From contig NZ_FMWM01000002.1 in NCBI RefSeq assembly GCF_900099555.1, positions 816,018 to 880,017 of the forward strand: a stretch of DNA of 64,000 nucleotides, in the 5' to 3' direction. Under the pieces are notes generated by a model. That model was not told the origin of the DNA. It searched no databases and saw nothing but the letters and a program-made list of their open reading frames with translations. This DNA comes from Peptoniphilus raoultii. Its GTDB lineage: Bacteria > Bacillota > Clostridia > Tissierellales > Peptoniphilaceae. This document shows positions 24,822-33,254 of this stretch, piece after piece. Made by a program: the position numbers and the translations under genes. Position 1 is the stretch's first letter. Each line of letters opens with the position of its first letter.

Positions 24822-25817
24822 GTGGCAGAACAAAATAAGGAAATTGTAGTTATAGATGAAACTACAATTAAAAGTAAGATTTACTATATACGAAATCAAA
24901 GGATTATGCTTGATTTTGAGTTGGCTGAAATCTATGGGTATACAACGACAAGATTTAACGAACAAGTAAAAAATAATTCGGAGAAATTTGATGATGATTT
25001 TATGTTTCAGTTGACGAAGTCAGAGTTTGAAAACTTGATATCGAAAAAATCGACATCAAGTTGGGGCGGGCGTAGAAAACTACCTTATGCTTTTACAGAA
25101 CAGGGAATATATATGCTTATGACTGTATTAAGGGGAGAACTTGCTGTTAAACAGAGCAAGGCTTTAATACGAATGTTTAAGCAGATGAAAGACTTCATCG
25201 TTGAAAATCAAGATTTTATCAGCTCAAAGGAATTAGTTCAAATAGCAATTCAAACAAATCAAAACACAAATGATATTGCAAGGATAGATAGCAAGATTAA
25301 CACATTAGCTACTAAAGAAGATTTGAAAAAGGTAATGGACAATTTTATAGACCCGGAAACATATAAACATTTCCTCTTGATGAATGGAGATAAGATAGAA
25401 GCTGATGTTGCCTATACAAAAATATATAAATCAGCAAAGAAAAGCATTTATGTAATTGATAACTATGTAGGACTTAAAACATTGGAACTTTTAAGAGCTG
25501 CAAGAGATAAGACTCAAATCATAGTCTTTAGCGATAATGTCAAGAACAAGGATATGCTTACAAAAAATATCTTGGATGATTTTGTAAAAGATTATCCTAA
25601 TATAGACCTGAAGCTTAAGATAGCAGGTAAAAAATACCATGATAGATATATTGCCATAGACTATGGAACAGAAAATGAAGCCTTTTATCTTTGCGGAGCT
25701 TCGTCAAAGGATGCAGGAAATAAAATATCAAGTATTACCAAGATAGAAGAATCTTCTAAAGATATGTATCATGACATGTTTAGTAAGATGTTAAATAATA
25801 AAGACTTAAAAATTTAA
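24822..25817 (+). CDS. Second ORF6N-domain protein with PLD-like C-terminal domain
   Basis: GTG 24,822 follows AGGAGGTG and aligns with the ATG of the paralog at 15,564. This gives 331 residues. The N-terminal ORF6N domain (KIYYIRNQRIMLDFELAEIY, TSSWGGRRKLPYAFTEQGIY) differs clearly from the paralog, while the C-terminal PLD-like part (KYHDRYIAIDYGTENEAFYL) is almost the same even in DNA. This mosaic pattern suggests exchange of the DNA-binding part with conservation of the effector part. The function is unknown. It stands between two replication-initiator genes. Confidence 0.75.
   Translation: MAEQNKEIVVIDETTIKSKIYYIRNQRIMLDFELAEIYGYTTTRFNEQVKNNSEKFDDDFMFQLTKSEFENLISKKSTSSWGGRRKLPYAFTEQGIYMLMTVLRGELAVKQSKALIRMFKQMKDFIVENQDFISSKELVQIAIQTNQNTNDIARIDSKINTLATKEDLKKVMDNFIDPETYKHFLLMNGDKIEADVAYTKIYKSAKKSIYVIDNYVGLKTLELLRAARDKTQIIVFSDNVKNKDMLTKNILDDFVKDYPNIDLKLKIAGKKYHDRYIAIDYGTENEAFYLCGASSKDAGNKISSITKIEESSKDMYHDMFSKMLNNKDLKI
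25032..25062. repeat. Inverted repeat inside the second ORF6N coding region
   Basis: Thirteen-base arms AACTTGATATCGA (25,032-25,044) and TCGACATCAAGTT (25,050-25,062) have one mismatch and a five-A loop. The position in the gene is the same as the repeat at 15,777-15,807, but the inner arm bases have changed on both sides together. Confidence 0.8.
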
Positions 25818-25853
25818 TATATAATTATGTTAAATCATAGCAATATGCAAGGT

Positions 25854-25883
25854 CGATAGAAGTAAAAAACTATCGTCTTTTTT
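25854..25883 (+). terminator. Leader stem-loop with T-run before an initiator gene
   Basis: Arms CGATAG (25,854-25,859) and CTATCG (25,870-25,875) are followed by a T-rich tract. The AAGTAAAAA loop closely resembles the hairpin at 16,597. The next gene starts 23 bases later. Confidence 0.6.
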
Positions 25884-25905
25884 ATTTCAAGAAAGGTAGG
25901 AGAGC

Positions 25906-26606
25906 ATGGTAGATAAAAGAATGTTTTCACTAAAGATAGTGGATAGCGACTTATTTTTGGATATGCCACTAAGTAGTCAATGTCTGTATTTTCATCTATC
26001 AATGCGAGCAGATGATGACGGTTTTGTAAATAATCCTAAGAAAATCATCAAGATTATCGGAGCAAATGAAGATGACCTAAAAATACTTATTGCTAAAGGC
26101 TTTGTGATAGTCTTTGATCAGGGAATTATCGTCATTACTTATTGGAAGATAAATAACTTTATTAGAAAAGACAGATATAAGCCAACAATGTATATCGATC
26201 AGAAACAGCAGCTTTATCAAACGGAAAATGGAGCATATATTTCAGAAGAAAAAGTTGGTTGTCATTTGGTTGACCAAAGGTTGTCAAGTGGTCAACCCAG
26301 TATAGGTAAGGGTAGATTAGATAAGGTTAGTATAGATAAGGGGAGAGAGAACAGTCCACCCCCATCTTTTATGGAGAATACAAAAATGTAAGGCTAAGCA
26401 AAGAAGAATACAAAAATTTTAAAGAAAAATTAAACTCACACACAGAAATAATGATAAATAAACTATCAAGATACATGAAAAGCAGTGGCAAGACCTATCA
26501 AAACCACTATGCAACAATCTTAAATTGGTATGAAGAAGATAAAGAAAAACTAACACAGAAAGGTTTAAATAAAAAAATGAACTATGATGTAGGAGAATCT
26601 TTATAG
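25906..26606 (+). pseudogene. Replication initiator-like gene with a one-base frameshift
   Basis: The first frame encodes 161 residues starting MVDKRMFSLKIVDSDLFLDM, with LSSQCLYFHLSMRADDDGFV, a winged-helix start common in phage and plasmid initiator proteins. It ends NSPPPSFMENTKM. In another frame YGEYKNVRLSKEEYKNFKEK and YQNHYATILNWYEEDKEKL follow to 26,606, matching the C-terminal domain of the 14,238 protein. Comparison places one missing T in the TCTTTT run at 26,365-26,370. The gene is broken as read. A sequencing error or a reversible T-run change cannot be excluded. Confidence 0.75.
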
Positions 26607-26701
26607 TTAAAAAGAGGTGGAAAGCCGCTATTAAAGACTTTAAGTCTAAAAAGGTATCAAAGTATGCCAGAGATAATAAAAATATAAATATGACACTTAA
26701 A

Positions 26702-26739
26702 AGGCGATTAGAAAATTAAAAATCTAATCACCTTTTTTT
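26702..26739 (+). terminator. Leader stem-loop with T-run
   Basis: Eleven-base arms AGGCGATTAGA (26,702-26,712) and TCTAATCACCT (26,723-26,733) have one mismatch and run into seven T's, 25 bases before the next small gene. Confidence 0.6.
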
Positions 26740-26763
26740 ATTGCAACAAAAGGGAGAAATTAT

Positions 26764-26903
26764 ATGGAATTAAAAAATAAAAAACGAAGTGGAAAAATCA
26801 ACTATGAAACAAAGCGAGTATATGTAGGGAAAAGCCGATTGAAGAAGTATTTGAAGATATTATCGAGCATGTAGTCGAAAGAAACTTAGAAAAAGACAGA
26901 TAA
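26764..26903 (+). pseudogene. Small mobile-element gene with a frameshift
   Basis: ATG behind AGGGAG encodes NKKRSGKINYETKRVYVGK and then stops after 36 codons. In another frame KPIEEVFEDIIEHVVERNLE follows to 26,903. A one-base insertion near GGGAAAAG (26,830s) separates the two parts, so the intact product would have about 46 residues. It holds the place that TnpW has in the other elements but is not clearly related. Function unknown. Confidence 0.5.
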
Positions 26904-26978
26904 AACAAACGCAAGCGTAAGTATGTACATTTGTAAGTGATGTGATACCAAAAATAATAAAATAAATATCCTATATGT

Positions 26979-27016
26979 TAATCTATTATTGTGGGCTAGC
27001 CCCCAATAATAGATTA
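26979..27016. terminator. Near-perfect 38-base palindrome at the IS transposase end
   Basis: Nineteen-base arms centred on CTAG (26,979-26,997 and 26,998-27,016) differ at one position. The GC-rich centre GGGCTAGCCC is flanked by T/A-rich arms, so it can act as a two-way terminator. It lies at the 3' end of the transposase remnant. Confidence 0.65.
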
Positions 27017-27576
27017 CGCTTTTCAATAGGACTAAACCAATTCAAAGTCTGCATTGGAAGTCTATTAGATTTATACAAATAACTTTTCATCTGAACTTTC
27101 AAATCATCATAACTATAATAAAGATAAATATTTATAAAATTTTTCATTATCATTTATATGGATTCTTTCAACTTTTCCATTATGTCTAGGTGTTCTAGGC
27201 CTTATTAATTGATGCTTTATACCTAATTCACAACATAATTTATCAAATGTATGTATCCTTTCCTAAACTTAAGTTTTGCATATAGTTCTATCATAGAAAT
27301 ATTAGGATTTCTTTTAATAAAAGACTTTATCCATAAGATTTCTTCATCAGTATATGCGTTAAGATGCTTACTTAAAGGCTTATGAGATTTATCCCTAAGA
27401 GATTATTTTGTTCCATCAAATTTTTTATTCCATCTCATTAAAGATGCTTTAGAAATTTTGTATCTTCTTACTACAAAATTTACAGAATATCCCTTTCTAT
27501 ATATTTTAACTGCGTGATATCTTGTGTCTAAAGTATGTGGCAAATATCTTTGGTTTTTTGGTATAATTGTATTCAT
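27012..27576 (-). pseudogene. IS481-like transposase, broken
   Basis: Minus-strand reading from ATG at 27,576 gives MNTIIPKNQRYLPHTLDTRY, then HAVKIYRKGYSVNFVVRRYK and ISKASLMRWNKKFDG, a helix-turn-helix start, and then a stop. Later pieces in changing frames read KHLNAYTDEEILWIKSFIKR, RPRTPRHNGKVERIH (the conserved block with the last catalytic acid) and MQTLNWFSPIEK. The part with the first two catalytic aspartates is deleted. The element cannot move on its own. Confidence 0.65.
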
Positions 27577-27745
27577 AGAGAGAATCAGTCCTTTTTTAAA
27601 ATTTTGGTTAATTTAATTATATAGGATATTTCTCTTTTTTCTTTTATTTTGTCTCGCATCAATTGTAACACTACACAAAATTTTTTTACAATTTTATCTT
27701 GCTTTTCTTTTTGTTAATAGATATCATATATATTGAATTTATTTT

Positions 27746-27832
27746 GCAGAAGTGCTGGAATAGGCAGACAGGCATGTTTGAGGGGCATGTGCACACTGGT
27801 GCGTGAGGGTTCAAGTCCCTTCTTCTGCACCA
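27746..27832 (+). tRNA. tRNA-Leu (GAG)
   Basis: Acceptor arms GCAGAAG and CTTCTGC, anticodon stem CATGT/GCATG with loop TTGAGGG (anticodon GAG), a long variable arm typical of leucine tRNAs, T-loop GTTCAAGTC and an encoded CCA end are all visible. It reads CUC and CUU codons. Confidence 0.93.
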
Positions 27833-27884
27833 TTTTGTTGACAGTTTTTCTTTTAAATAATATAATATAAAAAATTACTTTTGA

Positions 27885-27971
27885 GCCGAAGTGGCGGAAT
27901 TGGCAGACGCATCAGACTCAAAATCTGACGGTGGCAACATCGTGGGGGTTCGAGTCCCCCCTTCGGCACCA
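27885..27971 (+). tRNA. tRNA-Leu (CAA)
   Basis: Acceptor arms GCCGAAG and CTTCGGC, anticodon stem TCAGA/TCTGA with loop CTCAAAA (anticodon CAA), a long variable arm, T-loop GTTCGAGTC and an encoded CCA end are present. It reads UUG codons. Confidence 0.95.
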
Positions 27972-27975
27972 TTTT

Positions 27976-28002
27976 AAAGATCCTATTTTTAGGGTCTTTT
28001 TT
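27976..28002 (+). terminator. Terminator of the tRNA-Leu pair
   Basis: Arms AAAGATCCTA and TAGGGTCTTT pair with one wobble around a four-T loop and run into T's. Confidence 0.75.
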
Positions 28003-28062
28003 CTTTTATGGTTTTTTAGGTTATAATTAATTATAGTTATTCAAAGTTTTGTGAGGTGGATT

Positions 28063-30720
28063 ATGGATAAGAAAAAATTTTTAATTATAGATGGTTCGTC
28101 ATTATTTTTTAGGGCTTTTTATGCTCTTCCTCTTTTAAAAACTAAAAAGGGACTTTATACTAATGCCATTTATGGTTTTGTTATGATGCTTGAAAATGCA
28201 ATTGAAAAAATTAAGCCGACAAATATTGTCGTTTGTTTTGACATTAAAGGAAGTCTTTTTAGGAGGGAAATTTATAAGGACTATAAAGGCACAAGACAAA
28301 AAACTCCAAGTGAACTTGAACAGCAATTTCCATATATTAGAGAAATTTTAAAATATATGAATATTAAGGTTATGGAGCTTTCGGAATATGAGGCTGATGA
28401 CATTGCAGGCACTTTATCTTTAATGGCTTCAAAGGAAGGCTATAAATCTTATCTTTTAACCGGGGACAAGGATTATTATCAGCTTGTTGATGAAAATAAT
28501 ATGGTTTTAATGACAAGAAAGGGAATTACTGAACTTGAAATAGTTGACCTAAATTATTTAAAAGAAAATTATGGAATTGCAGGAGAGGAATTTATTGAAC
28601 TTAAGGCCCTAATGGGTGATCCTTCTGACAATATTCCTGGAGTTAAGGGAGTTGGAGAAAAGACTGCCCTAAAACTTGTAAAAGAATATGGAAATCTTGA
28701 AAATATTTATAATAATATTGATGAAATTTCTGGAAAAAAGTTAAGGAAAAATTTGGAAGAATGTAAGGCCAGTGCCTTTATGTCAAGAACTTTAGGGACT
28801 ATTGTAAGAAATATTTATCTTGAAGTAAAGCTTTCTGATTTTGAAGTTAAGGAATATGATTATAAAAATCTTTCGGATCTTTACAGAAAATTTGAATTTA
28901 ATTCAATCCTTCAAAGATTGCCCGAAGAATATCAAAAAGAAGAAGCACTTGAAATTAGTGAAAAGTTTTTTGACCTCACAAGCAAAAGTTTAGATGACTT
29001 AATTAAGGAAATAAAAAAAGCTGGGTCCTTTGCCTTTAAATTTATTAGTGACGGCAAGGTATATGCAGGAGTAAATCCTCTAAAAATTGCCATTCTACCA
29101 GAGGGCGGACTGGCAGGGATTTATGATTATTCAAAAGAGAATTTATCTGCTTTAAAAAATCTTTTTGAAGATGCAGATATTGAAAAGCTTTCTCATGACC
29201 TTAAGGAAGATATAATAATTTTACAATTTAATAATATTGATATAAAAAATTTCACATCTGACACAAAAATAGGTGAATATCTTTTAAATTCTACTAAATC
29301 AAATTATGACTTAAATGAAATTTATAAGGGATATTTTAATATGGCTTATAAGGATGAAGAAGAGCTTCTTGGAAAGGGGGCTAAAAAGAAAAAATTTAAG
29401 GATTTAGATGAAGAAGAATTAAATAAGTATTTTGCCTTTGGTCTGAATGCCATTTATGAAATTACCTATAAGCAAAGGGAAAAGATTGAAGAGGAGGAAA
29501 TGCTTGACCTTTATAAAAATGTGGAGCTACCTCTTGTGGAAGTCCTTGCAAGTATGGAACTTATTGGAATCAGAACTAGAGAAGAAGTTTTAGATGAAAT
29601 TGATGAAGATGTTAAGGGTAGGATTGTAAATTTAGAAGAAAATATTTATAGGCAGGCAGATGAAGAGTTTAATATTAATTCTCCAAAACAGCTGGGGGTA
29701 ATTTTATTTGAAAAAATGGATTTACCTGTTATTAAAAAGACAAAAACTGGTTATTCAACATCTGTTGAAGTTTTAGAAAAATTAGAGGGAAAGGCAGAAA
29801 TTATTTCCTATATTTTGGAATATAGAAAGCTAACAAAACTAAAAAATACCTATATTGATGGCTTAAAGGCTGTAATAAATGAAAAGACTGGGAGAATCCA
29901 TTCAAGTTTTAATCAAACTGTAGCATCTACTGGCAGAATTTCATCAACAGAACCAAATCTACAAAATATTCCTATTAGGACAAAAGAGGGAAGACTTATT
30001 AGGAAGGCATTTTTGGCAAGTGAAGGCTGTCTTTTAGTTGATGCTGACTATTCACAAATAGAGCTTAGGGTTTTGGCTTCACTTTCAAATGACGAGGACA
30101 TGATTAAGGCTTTTGAAGGAGGACTGGATATTCATAGAAAAACAGCCTCAGAAGTTTTTCATACGCCCTATGATGAAGTGACAAGTGAAATGAGATCTAT
30201 GGCAAAGGCAGTAAATTTTGGAATAGTTTACGGAATTTCAGACTATGGTCTTTCACAAAATTTAAATATTCCTAGAAAGGAAGCGAAAAATTATATAGAT
30301 AATTATTTAGGGCATTTTAAGGGCATTAAAAATTATATGTCAGAGGAAATTGAAAAGGGTAAAAAAAATGGCTATGTTGAAACAATTCTTCACAGAAGAA
30401 GATATATTCCAGAACTTTCAGCAAAAAATTTCAATATAAGGTCTTTTGGAGAAAGAGTTGCCTTAAACACACCGATTCAAGGTTCTGCAGCAGATATTAT
30501 TAAAATTGCTATGGTAGGCTGCTACAAAGAATTAAAAAAGAAAAAATTGAAGGCGAAATTAATACTTCAAATTCATGATGAGCTTGTTGTGGATAGTCCA
30601 CTGGAAGAAGCCGAAGAAGTTAAAAAAATTATGAAGGATGTTATGGAAAATGCAGCTAAAATGAAGGTAAAACTTAATGTAGACATGAATGAAGGGCAAA
30701 GTCTTTATGATGCAAAGTAA
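28063..30720 (+). CDS. polA: DNA polymerase I
   Basis: ATG 28,063 follows GAGGTGG and gives 885 residues. The N-terminal 5'-3' exonuclease domain (residues 1 to about 300) has SSLFFRAFYALP, LTGDKDYYQLV and GDPSDNIPGVKGVG. The middle domain (about 310-480) lacks the DxE motif of proofreading enzymes, so the 3'-5' exonuclease is probably inactive, as in many Gram-positive PolA proteins. The polymerase domain has motif A (DADYSQIELRVLA), motif B (RSMAKAVNFGIVYGIS) and motif C (QIHDELVVD). It fills gaps in repair and removes Okazaki primers. The stop overlaps the start of coaE. Confidence 0.97.
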   Translation: MDKKKFLIIDGSSLFFRAFYALPLLKTKKGLYTNAIYGFVMMLENAIEKIKPTNIVVCFDIKGSLFRREIYKDYKGTRQKTPSELEQQFPYIREILKYMNIKVMELSEYEADDIAGTLSLMASKEGYKSYLLTGDKDYYQLVDENNMVLMTRKGITELEIVDLNYLKENYGIAGEEFIELKALMGDPSDNIPGVKGVGEKTALKLVKEYGNLENIYNNIDEISGKKLRKNLEECKASAFMSRTLGTIVRNIYLEVKLSDFEVKEYDYKNLSDLYRKFEFNSILQRLPEEYQKEEALEISEKFFDLTSKSLDDLIKEIKKAGSFAFKFISDGKVYAGVNPLKIAILPEGGLAGIYDYSKENLSALKNLFEDADIEKLSHDLKEDIIILQFNNIDIKNFTSDTKIGEYLLNSTKSNYDLNEIYKGYFNMAYKDEEELLGKGAKKKKFKDLDEEELNKYFAFGLNAIYEITYKQREKIEEEEMLDLYKNVELPLVEVLASMELIGIRTREEVLDEIDEDVKGRIVNLEENIYRQADEEFNINSPKQLGVILFEKMDLPVIKKTKTGYSTSVEVLEKLEGKAEIISYILEYRKLTKLKNTYIDGLKAVINEKTGRIHSSFNQTVASTGRISSTEPNLQNIPIRTKEGRLIRKAFLASEGCLLVDADYSQIELRVLASLSNDEDMIKAFEGGLDIHRKTASEVFHTPYDEVTSEMRSMAKAVNFGIVYGISDYGLSQNLNIPRKEAKNYIDNYLGHFKGIKNYMSEEIEKGKKNGYVETILHRRRYIPELSAKNFNIRSFGERVALNTPIQGSAADIIKIAMVGCYKELKKKKLKAKLILQIHDELVVDSPLEEAEEVKKIMKDVMENAAKMKVKLNVDMNEGQSLYDAK

Positions 30721-31306
30721 AATTATCGGACTTACTGGTTCAATTGCAACGGGCAAAAGTCAGGTTTCAAATTTTTTAAGAGAAAGGGGCTATAAAGTCA
30801 TTGACTCTGATCTTTTGGCAAGGGATATTTTAGAAGATGAAAAAGTTATTTTGAGGATAAAAAAGGCCTTTGGTGAAAATATTTTTAAAAATAATGACCT
30901 TGACAGAAAAGCTCTTGGCAAAATTGTTTTTGATGATAAAAACAAGAGAGATATTTTAAATTCCATAACCCATCCGCCAATCTACCAAAAAATTTTAAGG
31001 GAAATAGAGTCTTCAAAGGAAAAAATAATTTTTGTGGATCTCCCTCTTTTAATTGAAAACGGGCCTAACTCTCATGGCCTGAAATTTGATGAGATTTGGC
31101 TATCCTATACAAGGCCAGAAATTCAGCTTTTAAGGCTTATGGAAAGAGATAATATTTCAAAATCCTATGCAAGGACGAAAATAAATTCCCAAATGCCCAT
31201 TGATGATAAAAAAGCTTATGCTGATTTTATAATTGATAACAATTCAAGCCTAGAAAATCTTCAAAGACAGGTTGAAGAAAGGCTTAAAATTTTGGAAGAG
31301 TCATGA
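30707..31306 (+). CDS. coaE: Dephospho-CoA kinase
   Basis: The enzyme adds the 3'-phosphate in the last step of coenzyme A synthesis. The P-loop GSIATGKS is near the N-terminus, followed by IDSDLLARDIL and the THPPIY motif of the family. ATG 30,707 (or ATG 30,710) is preferred over 30,689, because homology begins at SKIIGLTGS. The gene overlaps the polA stop by 14 bases and its own stop overlaps the next gene by four, so the three are translationally linked. Length (about 199 residues) is normal. Confidence 0.93.
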   Translation: MMQSKIIGLTGSIATGKSQVSNFLRERGYKVIDSDLLARDILEDEKVILRIKKAFGENIFKNNDLDRKALGKIVFDDKNKRDILNSITHPPIYQKILREIESSKEKIIFVDLPLLIENGPNSHGLKFDEIWLSYTRPEIQLLRLMERDNISKSYARTKINSQMPIDDKKAYADFIIDNNSSLENLQRQVEERLKILEES

Positions 31307-32058
31307 AATATTTTTTTATATTCTTAATGATTCTTGCCCTTTATGAAGTCTATGAAAATAAATTTTTTAAAAGGACAAGACAGCTGATTGTTTCTGAAAA
31401 AATAGGGCAGGACATAAAATTTATTTTAATTTCTGATTTTCACTTAAATCCTCTTATAAATTTAAAAAAACTTGAGAAATATATTAAGGATTTTGACCCT
31501 GATTTTATCTGCCTAACGGGGGATATTATAAACAGGGTTTCTGGGCAAAAGGAAATTGCAAGGGCTGAAAATTTTTTGAAAATTTTTAAGAAAAAAACTT
31601 TTTATGTCAGCGGAAACCATGAATATGAAAATAAAAACAGGGAGTTTTTTGAAGATTTATTAGAAAAATGGGGGATAATAAGCCTGAGGGGAGAAAGTTT
31701 TACCTATAAGGACTTAAAAATTTCAGGAATTTTTTACAAGGAAAAGGCGAAAAATTTAAATTTTGATCCTAAAGCTTTTAATCTTTTATTAATTCACGAC
31801 CCCCTTTCTTATGTCTATGGAAATTTTAAAGATTTTGATCTAGTTTTAGCAGGGCATACCCATGGAGGGCAAGTTAGGATTCCAGGATTAGGGCCGGTAA
31901 TTGGTCCTGACCTAAAACTTTTTCCAAAATTTTCAAAGGGTTTTTATAAAATTTCTAGGGGCAGTCTTTTTATTACATCAGGTCTTGGCAGCAAATTTTT
32001 CTTAAGACTTTTCAATCGTACTGAAATTTGTCTTTTTACTATTCAATCTCAAAAATAA
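31303..32058 (+). CDS. Membrane-anchored metallophosphoesterase
   Basis: An N-terminal hydrophobic helix (YFFIFLMILALYEVYE) anchors a calcineurin-like phosphoesterase domain. The metal-binding motifs are complete: SDFHLNP, LTGDII, SGNHEYE, LIHDP and AGHTHGGQVRIPG. This form (YkuE/YaeI type) is associated with lipid or envelope phosphoester cleavage. The exact substrate is not known here. It overlaps the coaE stop by four bases. Residue count is 251, usual for the family. Confidence 0.87.
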   Translation: MKYFFIFLMILALYEVYENKFFKRTRQLIVSEKIGQDIKFILISDFHLNPLINLKKLEKYIKDFDPDFICLTGDIINRVSGQKEIARAENFLKIFKKKTFYVSGNHEYENKNREFFEDLLEKWGIISLRGESFTYKDLKISGIFYKEKAKNLNFDPKAFNLLLIHDPLSYVYGNFKDFDLVLAGHTHGGQVRIPGLGPVIGPDLKLFPKFSKGFYKISRGSLFITSGLGSKFFLRLFNRTEICLFTIQSQK

Positions 32059-32080
32059 GCTCTTTTAAAAATTTTTGTAG

Positions 32081-32086
32081 TATAAT
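32081..32086 (+). promoter_or_regulatory. -10 box before the pilin gene
   Basis: A TATAAT preceded by TAG stands 33 bases before the TTG start of the pilin gene, right after the phosphoesterase gene. No strong -35 box is seen. Confidence 0.4.
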
Positions 32087-32118
32087 AAATAAGTAAATGT
32101 TTTTAAGGAGATGATTTT

Positions 32119-32508
32119 TTGATTAATTTCAAAAGACTTAAGTCTAAGAAAAAAGGTTTCACCCTACTTGAACTTGTTATCGTAATTTCCATAATAGCCA
32201 TTTTAATTTCAATTGCAGCTCTTTCCTATAGAACATCAAATTTAAGAGCAGAGGCAACAGCCCATAATGCAAATGTAAAGACTATTAAAAACGCAGCAAT
32301 TTTATATTTAATTGACAAACCAGAAGCAACTGCAATTACTATGGGCGAATTAAAAGATTATTTGGAAGATGCTGACAAGATAAAACCTGCCAAGGGACTT
32401 GGAGATTCTTTTTCCATTAATGTCAGTGAAGGAAAAATAAATGTAAGCCCTGGCCTTTGTAAGCTTGAAGGCGGAAAAATTGTTTTAGATTCAGGTTCTG
32501 GAAAATAA
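32119..32508 (+). CDS. Type IV pilin-like protein (prepilin)
   Basis: The product of 129 residues starts at TTG behind TTAAGGAG. The basic leader LKSKKKG is followed by FTLLELVIVISIIAILISIA, the class III prepilin cleavage site and helix, with Glu at position +5 after the cut. The remaining domain is small and polar. It would be processed by the prepilin peptidase encoded two bases downstream and assembled into a pilus or DNA-uptake pseudopilus. No assembly ATPase or platform gene is in the window. Confidence 0.85.
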   Translation: MINFKRLKSKKKGFTLLELVIVISIIAILISIAALSYRTSNLRAEATAHNANVKTIKNAAILYLIDKPEATAITMGELKDYLEDADKIKPAKGLGDSFSINVSEGKINVSPGLCKLEGGKIVLDSGSGK

Positions 32509-32510
32509 TA

Positions 32511-33254
32511 ATGCTTCCCATATTTTTCTTAATATTTATTTTAGGAGCATCCTTTGGTTCTTTTTTTTCCTTATTTTATAGGAGGAGGGAAAGGGGAGAG
32601 GATTTCATTCTAAAAAAGTCTTATTGTGAATCCTGCAACAGGAAATTAAAATTTTTTGACCTAGTTCCTATTTTCTCCTACATAAAAAATAGGGGCACTT
32701 GCAAATATTGCGGCTCTAAAATTCCTAGAGACCTTTTATATTTTGAAATTATTTACGGACTTATCTTTTTATTAAACCTAAGTCTTTATGGTCTGACTAT
32801 AAATTTTATAATAAGATCCCTTGAAATTTCTCTTCTATTTTTAATTTCTTATACAGACTTAAAAACTGGATATATTTACACAATGGATAATATATTTTTA
32901 TTTATTTTAGAAATTGTTTTTCAGATAATAAATAAAATTAATATTTTTGCATCCTTAAAATTCGGCTTAATTTTTTTTGGGATTTTTTTACTTATACATC
33001 TTTTAACAAGGGCCATGGGCTTTGGAGATGTAGAACTTTCCCTTGTAGGTGGTTTTTTTGCTAGAGATTTTTTTAGCCTCCTTAGGATTTTTACAAGTTC
33101 CTTTACTCTAGCGGCTTGTTTTGGACTTATTTTAATTTTTTTTAGGAAAAAATCTTTGAAGGAAAGCCTGCCTTTTGGACCTTTTCTTGCCCTTGGAATT
33201 TTAATTGAAATAGTTTTAGGAGAAAATTTATGGCGTTTTTATACCTTTATTTGA
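32511..33254 (+). CDS. Prepilin peptidase (A24 family, PilD-like)
   Basis: The 247-residue membrane enzyme cleaves prepilin leaders. The N-terminal domain carries a zinc site of two CxxC pairs (CESCNRKL, CKYCGSKI). The two catalytic aspartates are in SYTDLKTG and GFGDVELSL. Several membrane helices follow. Family members often also N-methylate the new N-terminus. The gene starts two bases after the pilin stop and overlaps the next gene by 25 bases, forming one operon. Confidence 0.9.
   Translation: MLPIFFLIFILGASFGSFFSLFYRRRERGEDFILKKSYCESCNRKLKFFDLVPIFSYIKNRGTCKYCGSKIPRDLLYFEIIYGLIFLLNLSLYGLTINFIIRSLEISLLFLISYTDLKTGYIYTMDNIFLFILEIVFQIINKINIFASLKFGLIFFGIFLLIHLLTRAMGFGDVELSLVGGFFARDFFSLLRIFTSSFTLAACFGLILIFFRKKSLKESLPFGPFLALGILIEIVLGENLWRFYTFI

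Larger units (their letters stand above)
26923..27675. mobile_element. Decayed insertion sequence (IS481-like)
   Basis: The stretch between the last mobile-element gene and the tRNA genes holds an IS remnant. Inverted AAATATCCTATAT (26,964-26,976) and ATATAGGATATTT (27,619-27,631) flank a damaged minus-strand transposase. Further out, GTGATGTGATACCAAAA and the complement of TTTTGTCTCGCATCAA match imperfectly as terminal repeats. The outer limits are approximate. The remaining bases to 27,745 show no gene. Confidence 0.6.

Noticed and set aside
27746-27971. tRNA-Leu genes as integration site of the mobile region
   Set aside because: No partial copy of either tRNA 3' end was noticed on the left side within the window, and the inserted element uses virD4 as target. 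The true left border is outside the window.
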